A DNA stretch of 9,088 nucleotides from Ruminiclostridium sp. GTDB lineage: Bacteria > Bacillota > Clostridia > Oscillospirales > Oscillospiraceae. The position numbers and the translations under genes are program-made. Where the stretch lies: NCBI GenBank assembly GCA_017560855.1, contig JAFZEB010000126.1, positions 1-9,088 on the forward strand, written 5' to 3'. This document shows positions 1-7,044 of the stretch, piece by piece. Every line of letters begins with the position of its first letter. Within the stretch, counting starts at the first letter, position 1. The notes beneath the pieces were generated by a model. That model saw only the letters and a list, made by a program, of their open reading frames with translations, was not told the origin of the DNA and did no database searches.

Positions 1-423
1 GCAGAGGTAAAGGCGCTGTCCCACGCCTATCGGCGGCAGTTTTCCGAGGCCATCCGTCAGGCCGGAGCCGAAGATCTCTCCGCCATGCAGGGCCACGTCA
101 TTGGTTATCTCTATTACTGCCGTGACCGGGATGTCTTTCAGCGGGACATTGAAGAGACCTTCAACATCACCCGTTCCTCCGTCACCGGCATCGTAAAGCT
201 CATGGAGGAAAAGGGCTATCTCACCCGCCAAAGCGTCCAAGGCGATGCCCGCCTGAAAAAGCTCACCCTTACCCCAAAGGGACTGGAACACCACCAGCGG
301 GCTATGGCTGCCATTGACCAGGTGGAAAATGATGCCCTCCGGGACTTTACCCCGGAGGAGATCGACCTCTTCCGCTCCCTCTGCACCCGTATCCGTACCA
401 ACCTCAGCGACAAAAAGGAGTGA
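1..423 (+). CDS. MarR-family transcriptional regulator, 5'-truncated by the window
   Basis: The reading frame is open from base 1 and runs to TGA at 421-423, so the N-terminus lies outside the window. About 140 residues are visible; MarR proteins are usually 140-160 residues. An internal ATG at 85 is in frame, but the residues before it (YRRQFSEAIRQAG) look like the normal first helix of the family, so it is not the start. The winged helix-turn-helix is clear: a recognition-helix region FNITRSSVTGIVKLMEEKGY, then a wing with the MarR signature GDARLKKLTLTPKG (compare DxRxxxxxLTxxG). The C-terminal helices would form the dimer interface. MarR proteins are usually dimeric repressors released by small phenolic or drug-like ligands. 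The gene lies directly upstream of two ABC exporter genes (4 nt gap), so it probably autorepresses this operon. The promoter and operator are upstream and not visible. The ligand is unknown. Confidence 0.93.
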   Translation, partial: AEVKALSHAYRRQFSEAIRQAGAEDLSAMQGHVIGYLYYCRDRDVFQRDIEETFNITRSSVTGIVKLMEEKGYLTRQSVQGDARLKKLTLTPKGLEHHQRAMAAIDQVENDALRDFTPEEIDLFRSLCTRIRTNLSDKKE

Positions 424-427
424 ACCC

Positions 428-2176
428 ATGCTGAAAACACTTTTGTCCCATGTGAAGGAATTCAAGCGGGACTCCATTCTAACCCCCATCTGCATGCTCT
501 TCGAAGTGGCCATGGAAATGGTCATCCCCCTGCTGATGGCCTCCATCATCGACAAGGGCGTGGAACTGGGCGACATGACCCACATCACCAAGGTGGGTAT
601 CCTCATGCTGGTCCTGGCCCTGCTGGGTCTGGTGGCCGGTCTGCTGGGTGCCAAGTATGGTGCCAACGCCTCGGCCGGTTTTGCCCGGAACCTGCGCCAG
701 GCCATGTATGAGAACATCCAGACCTTCTCCTTCTCCAACATCGACAAGTTCAGCACCGCCGGTCTCATCACCCGTCTGACCACCGATGTGACCAACCTGC
801 AGATGTCCTACATGATGATCCTGCGATTGGGCATCCGTGCCCCTGCCTCCATGATCGTGGCCATGATCATGGCCTTTACCATCAGCCCCCGGCTGGCCTC
901 CATCTACCTGGTGGCCGTGATCCTGCTGGGCATCGTTCTGGCCCTCATCATGAAGCACGCCATGAAGTATTTCCGTCAGGTCTTCCCCCGGTATGACGAC
1001 ATGAACGCCAGCGTGCAGGAAAACGTCTCCGCCATGCGTGTGGTCAAAGCCTATGTCCGGGAGGATTATGAGACCTCCAAGTTCCACAAGGCCAGCCAGA
1101 ACATCTATCAAATGTTCTGCTCCGCCGACAAGGTCCTGTCCTGGAACGGTCCTGCCATGAGCCTGACGGTTTACACCTGTATCCTCCTCATCAGCTGGCT
1201 GGGTGCCCAGATGATCGTGGTGGGCGACCTCACCACCGGCGGCCTTATGTCCCTGCTGGCCTACTGCATGAACATTCTCATGAGTCTCATGATGCTCTCC
1301 ATGATCTTTGTGATGATCACCATGAGCATGGCCAGCGCCGAGCGTATCTCCGAGGTACTCCACGAGACCCCCGATATCGTAAACCCCGAAAGCCCCGTCC
1401 ATGACGTGGCAGACGGCTCTGTGGAGTTCCGCCGTGTAAACTTTGCCTATAAAAAGGATGCCGACGAACCCGTTCTCCGGGATATCACCTTCTCTGTCCG
1501 GTCCGGTGAAACCATCGGTGTCATCGGCGGCACCGGCAGCGCCAAGACCAGCCTGGTCAACCTCATCAGCCGTCTGTATGACGTCATTGACGGTCAGGTA
1601 CTGGTAGGCGGTCGGGATGTGCGGGAGTATGACCTGGAGGCCCTCCGCAACCAGGTCTCCGTGGTCCTCCAGAAGAATGTCCTCTTCTCGGGCACCATTC
1701 TGGACAACCTCCGCTGGGGTGACAAAGACGCCACCGAGGAGGACTGTATCCGTGCCTGCAAGCTGGCCTGCGCAGACGAGTTCATCCAGAAGATGCCCCA
1801 GGGCTACCACACCCGCATCGAGCAGGGGGGCTCCAATGTCTCTGGCGGTCAGAAACAGCGCCTGTGCATCGCCCGAGCTCTGCCGAAAAAGCCCAGGGTC
1901 CTGATCCTGGATGACTCCACCTCTGCCGTGGACACCGCCACCGATGCCAAGATCCGCAAGGCATTTGCAGAGGAGATCCCCAACACCACAAAATTCATCA
2001 TCGCCCAGCGCATCTCCAGCGTCCAGCAGGCTGACCGGATCCTGGTTCTGGAAAACGGCCAGATCTCCGGCTTCGGCTCCCATGAGGAGCTGCTGGAAAC
2101 CAACGCCATCTACCGGGATGTCTTCGAATCCCAGACCAGCGGCAACGGCGACTTCGACGAAGGAGGGGACGAATAA
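428..2176 (+). CDS. ABC exporter half-transporter with degenerate ATP site (heterodimer subunit 1)
   Basis: This is a 582-residue fused membrane plus ATPase protein, normal length for a type IV (B-family) exporter half. ATG 428 is chosen because AAAAAGGAG ends at 420, 7 nt upstream; an in-frame ATG at 314 lies inside the MarR gene. About six membrane helices fall near residues 18-42, 55-78, 134-152, 156-176, 244-266 and 271-300. The ATPase domain starts near residue 331. Walker A is GGTGSAKT (367-374, K373), with Ala where the last Gly is usual. The signature is VSGGQ (471-475). Walker B ends ILDD, so the catalytic Glu is Asp496, and the switch His is Gln527 (IIAQR). These changes mark the degenerate, poorly hydrolysing site of heterodimeric exporters such as TM287, BmrC and LmrC. 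Its VSGGQ would complete the active site on the partner encoded next door. The substrate is probably a drug, lipid or peptide, inferred from the MarR neighbour. Confidence 0.95.
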   Translation: MLKTLLSHVKEFKRDSILTPICMLFEVAMEMVIPLLMASIIDKGVELGDMTHITKVGILMLVLALLGLVAGLLGAKYGANASAGFARNLRQAMYENIQTFSFSNIDKFSTAGLITRLTTDVTNLQMSYMMILRLGIRAPASMIVAMIMAFTISPRLASIYLVAVILLGIVLALIMKHAMKYFRQVFPRYDDMNASVQENVSAMRVVKAYVREDYETSKFHKASQNIYQMFCSADKVLSWNGPAMSLTVYTCILLISWLGAQMIVVGDLTTGGLMSLLAYCMNILMSLMMLSMIFVMITMSMASAERISEVLHETPDIVNPESPVHDVADGSVEFRRVNFAYKKDADEPVLRDITFSVRSGETIGVIGGTGSAKTSLVNLISRLYDVIDGQVLVGGRDVREYDLEALRNQVSVVLQKNVLFSGTILDNLRWGDKDATEEDCIRACKLACADEFIQKMPQGYHTRIEQGGSNVSGGQKQRLCIARALPKKPRVLILDDSTSAVDTATDAKIRKAFAEEIPNTTKFIIAQRISSVQQADRILVLENGQISGFGSHEELLETNAIYRDVFESQTSGNGDFDEGGDE

Positions 2177-4116
2177 TGGCACCGAAGAAAAATGACATTC
2201 CCAAGGGTCCCGGCGGCGGCCGTGGACGTCCCCGCCCCAAGCTGGAGAACCCCAAGGCCACCCTGGCCCGGGTCCTGAAGTTTGTGGGAAAGAACTACTG
2301 GCTCCACCTGATCCTGGTGGTGATCTGCATCTTTGTATCCGTCTTTTCCACCGTCCAGGGCACCCTCTTTACCCAGACCCTGATCGACGACTATATCCTC
2401 CCCATGGTCAAGGCCGTCAAGGCCGGCGGTACCGCCGACTTTACCCCCCTGATGGGGGCCATCTCCCGGGTTGCCGTCTACTACGGCATGGGTGTTCTGG
2501 CCGCCTTTATCCAGGCCCGTCTCATGGTCTATGTGACCCAGGGTACCCTGCGAAATCTCCGCGATGAGATGTTCCAGCACATGCAAAAACTTCCGGTGAA
2601 GTACTTCGACACCCACCCCCACGGAGATATCATGTCTCACTACACCAACGACATCGATACCCTCCGCATGCTGGTGAGCCAAAGCCTGCCCCAACTGCTG
2701 AACTGCTCCATCACCGTGGTGAGCTTCCTGGGCTCCATGCTCTACCTGAACATTCCTCTGACCATCCTGACCCTGGTGATGGTGGGTGTGGTCACCGTCA
2801 CCTCCGGCAAGTTCGCTGGTATTTCCGGCCGATATTTCGTCTCCCAGCAGAAGGATATCGGCAGCCTCAACGGCTTTATTGAGGAGATGGTGGAAGGCCA
2901 GAAGGTGGTCAAGGTCTTCTGCCACGAGGAAGAGAACGTAGAAGAATTCACCCGCCGCAACGAGGCCCTCTACCAGAGCGCCCACAACGCCAACGCCTTC
3001 TCCAATATGCTGGGCCCCATCTCTGCCCAGCTGGGTAACGTAAGCTATGTTCTCTGCGCTGTGGTGGGCGGTATGCTGGCCCTGAACGGCGTAGGCGGCT
3101 TCACCCTGGGCGGACTGGCCAGCTTCCTGACCTTCAACAAGGGCTTTAATATGCCGGTCTCCCAGATCACCATGCAGCTGAACTCGGTCATCATGGGTCT
3201 GGCCGGTGCCGAGCGAGTCTTCAAGCTTCTGGACGAAAGCCCCGAGACCGACGAAGGCTACGTCACCCTGGTCAATGCCAGGGAGGAAAACGGCCAGCTC
3301 GTCGAGTCCGAGGAGCGCACCGGCACCTGGGCCTGGAAGCATTACCACAAGGATGACGGCACCACCACCTATAAGAAGCTGGAGGGTGATGTGGTCTTTG
3401 ATGGAGTGGACTTCGGCTACACCAACGAGAAGATGGTCCTCCACGACGTGAAGCTCTACGCCACCCCCGGCCAGAAGATCGCCTTCGTGGGCTCCACCGG
3501 TGCCGGTAAGACCACCATCACCAACCTCATCAACCGGTTCTACGACATCCAGGACGGAAAGATCCGGTATGACGGCATCAACATCAACAAGATCAAGAAG
3601 GACGACCTGCGCCACTCCCTGGGCATCGTCCTGCAGGATACCCACCTCTTCACCGGCACCGTTATGGAAAACATCCGCTACGGCAAGCTGGACGCCACCG
3701 ACGAGGAGGTTATGGCCGCCGCCAAGCTGTCCAACGCCCATGGCTTCATCTCCCGTCTGCCCCAGGGCTACGACACCATGCTCACCGGCGACGGCGCCAG
3801 CCTGAGCCAGGGCCAGCGTCAGCTCCTGGCCATCGCCCGGGCGGCCATTGCCGATCCCCCCGTCCTCATTCTGGATGAGGCCACCAGCTCCATCGACACC
3901 CGCACGGAGAAACTGGTCCAGGAGGGTATGGACGCCCTCATGCACGGCCGCACCACCTTTGTCATCGCCCACCGTCTGTCCACCGTTCGCAACAGCGACT
4001 GTATCATGATCCTGGAGAACGGACGGATCATCGAGCGGGGCAACCACGAGGAACTCATGGAAAAACAGGGCCGGTACTACCAGCTCTACACAGGCAATGC
4101 CCCCATCAGCAGTTAA
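2176..4116 (+). CDS. ABC exporter half-transporter with consensus ATP site (heterodimer subunit 2)
   Basis: This 646-residue membrane plus ATPase protein starts at ATG 2176, which shares its A with the TAA of the previous gene (TAATG). AAGGAGG at 2160-2166 sits 9 nt upstream, so the two genes are translationally coupled, consistent with equal subunit amounts. A Gly/Pro/Arg/Lys-rich cytoplasmic tail (about residues 1-25) precedes six membrane helices near 42-70, 96-120, 170-190, 193-213, 285-303 and 310-340. The ATPase motifs are catalytically complete: Walker A GSTGAGKT (439-446, K445), Walker B ILDE with D567 and catalytic E568, and switch His599 (VIAHR). The signature is LSQGQ (543-547), with Gln in place of Gly, which is expected because it faces the degenerate site of the partner. 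A charged insert of about 33 extra residues lies between the membrane and ATPase domains (about 358-401, including RTGTWAWKHYH). As I recall it, clostridial relatives carry a similar insert. It is the hydrolysing half of a multidrug-type exporter. Confidence 0.95.
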   Translation: MAPKKNDIPKGPGGGRGRPRPKLENPKATLARVLKFVGKNYWLHLILVVICIFVSVFSTVQGTLFTQTLIDDYILPMVKAVKAGGTADFTPLMGAISRVAVYYGMGVLAAFIQARLMVYVTQGTLRNLRDEMFQHMQKLPVKYFDTHPHGDIMSHYTNDIDTLRMLVSQSLPQLLNCSITVVSFLGSMLYLNIPLTILTLVMVGVVTVTSGKFAGISGRYFVSQQKDIGSLNGFIEEMVEGQKVVKVFCHEEENVEEFTRRNEALYQSAHNANAFSNMLGPISAQLGNVSYVLCAVVGGMLALNGVGGFTLGGLASFLTFNKGFNMPVSQITMQLNSVIMGLAGAERVFKLLDESPETDEGYVTLVNAREENGQLVESEERTGTWAWKHYHKDDGTTTYKKLEGDVVFDGVDFGYTNEKMVLHDVKLYATPGQKIAFVGSTGAGKTTITNLINRFYDIQDGKIRYDGININKIKKDDLRHSLGIVLQDTHLFTGTVMENIRYGKLDATDEEVMAAAKLSNAHGFISRLPQGYDTMLTGDGASLSQGQRQLLAIARAAIADPPVLILDEATSSIDTRTEKLVQEGMDALMHGRTTFVIAHRLSTVRNSDCIMILENGRIIERGNHEELMEKQGRYYQLYTGNAPISS

Positions 4117-4125
4117 ACCCTATGC

Positions 4126-4160
4126 AAAGGCCCCCTTGCCAAAAGGGGGCCTTTTGTGTT
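4126..4160 (+). terminator. Intrinsic terminator of the MarR-ABC operon
   Basis: A 12-bp perfect stem pairs AAAGGCCCCCTT (4126-4137) with AAGGGGGCCTTT (4143-4154) around the 5-nt loop GCCAA. A T-rich tail TTTTGTGTT follows. It begins 9 nt after the stop codon of the second ABC gene. It separates the exporter operon from the flavoprotein genes and implies that the latter have their own promoter or depend on read-through. Confidence 0.93.
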
Positions 4161-4180
4161 ACCCTTTTTCTAGACTCTCA

Positions 4181-4188
4181 AAAAGGAG
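4181..4188 (+). promoter_or_regulatory. Ribosome binding site that favours a TTG start at 4198
   Basis: AAAAGGAG at 4181-4188 directly abuts the in-frame ATG at 4189, leaving no spacer for initiation there. The in-frame TTG at 4198 lies 9 nt beyond the GGAG, which is normal spacing. The protein that begins there (THTFDILIIGGGAVG) also has the usual short lead before the FAD-binding glycine motif. The start was therefore placed at TTG 4198. Confidence 0.72.
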
Positions 4189-4197
4189 ATGTTCCTT

Positions 4198-5649
4198 TTG
4201 ACCCATACCTTTGACATACTGATCATCGGCGGCGGTGCCGTGGGCTGCGCAGTGGCTCGTGAGCTATCCCGATACGATGTTTCCATCGCCCTCCTGGAAA
4301 AGGAGGCAGACGTAGCCGCCGGGGCCAGCGGACGGAACTCTGCCGTGGTCCACGCAGGATTTAACAACAAACCAGGCAGCCTTATGGCTAAGCTCTGCGT
4401 GGAGGGCAACCATGGCTTTGAGGCCGCCTGCCGGGAGCTGGATGTCCCCTACCGCAAGACGGGAAAACTTCTGGTTGCCTTTGACCAGGCCGACCTGGAT
4501 ACTCTGGCCCGTTTGAAAGCACAGGGGGAAGAAAACGGCTGTCAGGGTCTGCGCCTCCTGTCCCGGGAAGAACTCCGGGCACGACTCCCCCAGGTTGGGG
4601 GCATTGGGGCCTTTGAATCCCCGGAAACTGCCGTCTTTGACCCCTTCCAGTACACAGTGGCTCTGGCAGAAAACGCCCAGAAAAACGGGGTACAGTTCTT
4701 CCTGAACACCAAGGTCACCGCCATTGAGCGAACCGCCAAAGGTTTCCGGGTCACCGCCGGGGACCAGGTCTTCACCGCCCGACGGGTGGTGAACTGCGCC
4801 GGTCTCCACAGTGCAGAGGTGGCCGCCCTGGCGGGTCTGAATCGCTACCACATCTATCCCTGCCGGGGAGAATATTTCATTCTGGACAAAACCGACGTTC
4901 TCCCCATGCCCATTTACCCAGCACCTAAGGCGGGCATCGGCGGTCTGGGTGTGCACCTGACCCCCACCATCCACGGCAACCTCATCATCGGTCCCAGCGC
5001 CGAATACATCGAAGACCCGGCTGACACCGCTTCTACCCAAGTGGTCATGGATAAGCTGTGGGCAGAGGCTCAGCAGCTCCTCCCCGGCCTCAATGGGCGA
5101 CAGATCATCGGCTCCTACGCCGGGATTCGGCCCAAGCAGGCACCCCCAGGTGAGGGCGGCTTCCGGGACTTTGTTATCCGGGAAGAGGTCTCCTGTCCCG
5201 GTCTGGTGAACCTCATCGGCATCGAGTCCCCCGGCCTGACCGCCTCCCTGCCAATTGGGCGCATGGTGGCAGGCATCCTGTCCCTCTCCATGGACATGAC
5301 GGAAAAGAAGGACTTTGATCCCACCCGCAAGGGCATCCTCCGATTCCGGGACCAGAGTCCGGAGGAACAGGCCCGGCTCATTGCAGAAGACCCGGACTAT
5401 GGCGAGGTGGTCTGCCGCTGCCAGACGGTCACTAAAGCGGAGATCCGACAGGCCATCGAGAATCCCCTGGGGGCACGAACCATCTCGGCCATCAAGTACC
5501 GGGCCTGGGCCACCACCGGACGGTGCAGTGGAGGCTACTGCCTGCCCAAGATCGCCGAGATCCTCACCGAAGAGTACGGCATGGCCCCGGAGGCCATCTC
5601 CCACCGGGGGGACGGCTCCCATCTGTTCACAGGGAGGGTCAAGGCATGA
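4198..5649 (+). CDS. GlpA/LhgO-like FAD-dependent oxidoreductase with C-terminal BFD [2Fe-2S] domain
   Basis: The protein is 483 residues from TTG 4198 (486 if ATG 4189 were used). An N-terminal Rossmann motif GGGAVG (G11, G13, G16) binds FAD, followed by an acidic strand end LLEKE and the DAO-family segment GASGRNSAVVHAGF. A second flavin-contact region VNLIGIESPGLTASLPIG lies near residues 335-355. The C-terminus carries a BFD-like [2Fe-2S] domain with C406-x-C408 and C443-x4-C448, separated by 34 residues, the classic CxC...Cx4C pattern. This architecture matches GlpA of anaerobic glycerol-3-phosphate dehydrogenase and clostridial COG0579 proteins. There is no signal peptide or membrane helix, so it is probably cytoplasmic or peripheral. 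It overlaps the next gene by 4 nt (ATGA). The likely role is oxidation of a 2-hydroxy acid or glycerol 3-phosphate, passing electrons through the cluster to the downstream flavoprotein. Because no glycerol genes are visible, the substrate stays open. Confidence 0.88.
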   Translation: MTHTFDILIIGGGAVGCAVARELSRYDVSIALLEKEADVAAGASGRNSAVVHAGFNNKPGSLMAKLCVEGNHGFEAACRELDVPYRKTGKLLVAFDQADLDTLARLKAQGEENGCQGLRLLSREELRARLPQVGGIGAFESPETAVFDPFQYTVALAENAQKNGVQFFLNTKVTAIERTAKGFRVTAGDQVFTARRVVNCAGLHSAEVAALAGLNRYHIYPCRGEYFILDKTDVLPMPIYPAPKAGIGGLGVHLTPTIHGNLIIGPSAEYIEDPADTASTQVVMDKLWAEAQQLLPGLNGRQIIGSYAGIRPKQAPPGEGGFRDFVIREEVSCPGLVNLIGIESPGLTASLPIGRMVAGILSLSMDMTEKKDFDPTRKGILRFRDQSPEEQARLIAEDPDYGEVVCRCQTVTKAEIRQAIENPLGARTISAIKYRAWATTGRCSGGYCLPKIAEILTEEYGMAPEAISHRGDGSHLFTGRVKA

Positions 5650-7007
5650 AGCATTATGACGTTGTCATCATCGGCGGCGGACCGGGCGGTCTGGCCGCCG
5701 CAAAAGGCGCAAAGGAAAACGGAGCCAAGTCCGTCCTGGTTCTGGAGCGTGACACCAAAGTAGGCGGCATCCTGAACCAGTGCATCCACGACGGCTTCGG
5801 CCTCATTCGATATGGCTCCATGCTCACCGGCCCAGAGTACGCCCTTCGGGCAGAGAAGGAGGCCGCAGAGGTGGGTGCCGAGGTCCTCACCGGGGCCATG
5901 GTCACCGGTCTGACGGCGGACCGGGTGGTCACTGCCATGACCCGTCAGGGTCTTTTGCAGGCCAAAGCCGGGGCGGTAGTCCTTGCCACCGGCTGTCGGG
6001 AGCGTACCCGCGGGGCCATAGCCATCCCCGGGACCCGTCCCGCCGGCATCTACACCGCCGGAGCCGCCCAGAACCTGATGAACACCAAGAACCTTATGGT
6101 GGGCAAGCGGGTGGTCATCCTGGGTTCCGGTGACATCGGCCTCATCATGGCCCGCCGCCTGACCCTGGAAGGAGCCACTGTCCTGGCGGTCATCGAGGCA
6201 CGAAATCAGCCCAGCGGCCTGGAACGAAACGTGAACCAGTGTCTCTACGACTTCAGCATCCCCCTCCACCTGGGACATACCATCACGGACATCCAGGGCA
6301 GAAAGCGTCTGGAAGTCGTCACCATGAGCCGCCTGGATGAGAACAACCGGCCCATTCCCGGCACAGAGACGGTCATCCCCTGTGACACCCTTCTCCTGTC
6401 GGTGGGTCTCATTCCCGAAAATGAGATCGCCGTCCAGGCTGGTGCAGAGCTGGACCCGGTCACCAATGGAACGGTTACAGATGAACACCTCCAGACCTCC
6501 GTCCCCGGTATCTTCGCCTGCGGTAACAGCCGGAAGGTCCTGGATCTGGCTGACTTCGTCTCCCTCCAGGGCATCACAGCGGGTCGAAATGCCGCCGCCT
6601 TTGTCAGAGGCCTGGCTCTGGAGAAAATGCCCGAGGAAACCTCCAACGCTATGGCCAAGGGTCTCCCTCAACCGGGGGCCATCACCTGCATCCGCTGCCC
6701 CAAGGGCTGCCGGGTAACGGTCAGCCCCGACGGCACCACCAAGGGGAACGCCTGCCCCAAGGGGGAAGAATACGCCCTCCAGGAGCAGAAAGCCCCCAGC
6801 CGGGTCCTCACCACTACCCTGCTGGCCCCCAACGGCACCCTGATCCCGGTCAAGACTTCCCGCCCCATCCCCAAGGACCAGGTTACAGTGTGGGCAAAAA
6901 AACTCAAACCCATCCCCGCCCCGGCGGGCCCCATTCGTCCCGGCCAGATCCTGTTGCGGGATCCCTTTGGGATGAAGGTGGATATCCTGGCCACCGGCAA
7001 GCATTAA
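5646..7007 (+). CDS. FAD/NAD(P)-dependent oxidoreductase fused to a C-terminal DUF1667 cysteine-rich domain
   Basis: The protein is 453 residues. ATG 5646 overlaps the previous stop (ATGA), and AGGGAGG at 5631-5637 lies 8 nt upstream; longer in-frame starts run into the previous gene. Residues 1 to about 325 form a COG0446-type two-dinucleotide-domain flavoprotein. It has GGGPGG for FAD (10-15), the family segment GGILNQCIHDGFG, LATG before the second domain, an NAD(P) motif GSGDIG (160-165), and a closing FAD motif PGIFACGNSRKV. After a linker rich in Met, Lys and Pro, residues about 346-453 match DUF1667 (COG3862). That region has C348-x2-C351-x3-C355-x14-C370, a likely Fe-S (or metal) site, then the conserved VKTSRPIPKD and a C-terminal VDILATG. 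In most clostridia DUF1667 is, to my knowledge, a separate small gene behind this pair. It probably moves electrons between the GlpA-like partner and NAD(P) or another carrier. Confidence 0.88.
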   Translation: MKHYDVVIIGGGPGGLAAAKGAKENGAKSVLVLERDTKVGGILNQCIHDGFGLIRYGSMLTGPEYALRAEKEAAEVGAEVLTGAMVTGLTADRVVTAMTRQGLLQAKAGAVVLATGCRERTRGAIAIPGTRPAGIYTAGAAQNLMNTKNLMVGKRVVILGSGDIGLIMARRLTLEGATVLAVIEARNQPSGLERNVNQCLYDFSIPLHLGHTITDIQGRKRLEVVTMSRLDENNRPIPGTETVIPCDTLLLSVGLIPENEIAVQAGAELDPVTNGTVTDEHLQTSVPGIFACGNSRKVLDLADFVSLQGITAGRNAAAFVRGLALEKMPEETSNAMAKGLPQPGAITCIRCPKGCRVTVSPDGTTKGNACPKGEEYALQEQKAPSRVLTTTLLAPNGTLIPVKTSRPIPKDQVTVWAKKLKPIPAPAGPIRPGQILLRDPFGMKVDILATGKH

Positions 7008-7013
7008 GGCGCA

Positions 7014-7043
7014 AAAAAGCTCCCTCATTCGAGGGAGCTTTTT
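7014..7043. terminator. Shared bidirectional intrinsic terminator between convergent operons
   Basis: A perfect 13-bp inverted repeat, AAAAAGCTCCCTC (7014-7026) and GAGGGAGCTTTTT (7031-7043), flanks the loop ATTC. The right arm gives a T-tract for + strand transcripts from the flavoprotein operon, and the left A-tract gives a U-tract for - strand transcripts. It fills the 37-bp gap between the two facing stop codons (7007 and 7045), so it can end both operons. Confidence 0.93.
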
Positions 7044-7044
7044 C

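Noticed and set aside
314..427. Upstream in-frame ATG at 314 as the start of the first ABC subunit
   Set aside because: It lies inside the MarR gene and adds Arg/Ser/Pro-rich nonsense. ATG 428 has the ribosome binding site and fits family length.
479..4047. Two very long antisense open frames (479-2182 and 2110-4047, - strand) opposite the ABC genes
   Set aside because: They mirror the codon pattern of GC-rich sense genes. Their translations are Gly/His/Asp/Val-rich low-complexity chains without domains, and the sense frames have full ABC motifs.
4136..4176. Possible promoter for the flavoprotein operon (TTGCCA at 4136 with TTACCC at 4159, or TAGACT at 4171)
   Set aside because: The matches are weak, the spacing is poor for the second box, and the first overlaps the terminator stem. 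I cannot support a promoter call by eye.
4264..7028. Long antisense open frames opposite the two flavoprotein genes
   Set aside because: They are shadow frames with Gly/Asp/His-rich sequence and no ribosome binding sites. The sense strand encodes intact FAD, NAD and Cys motifs.
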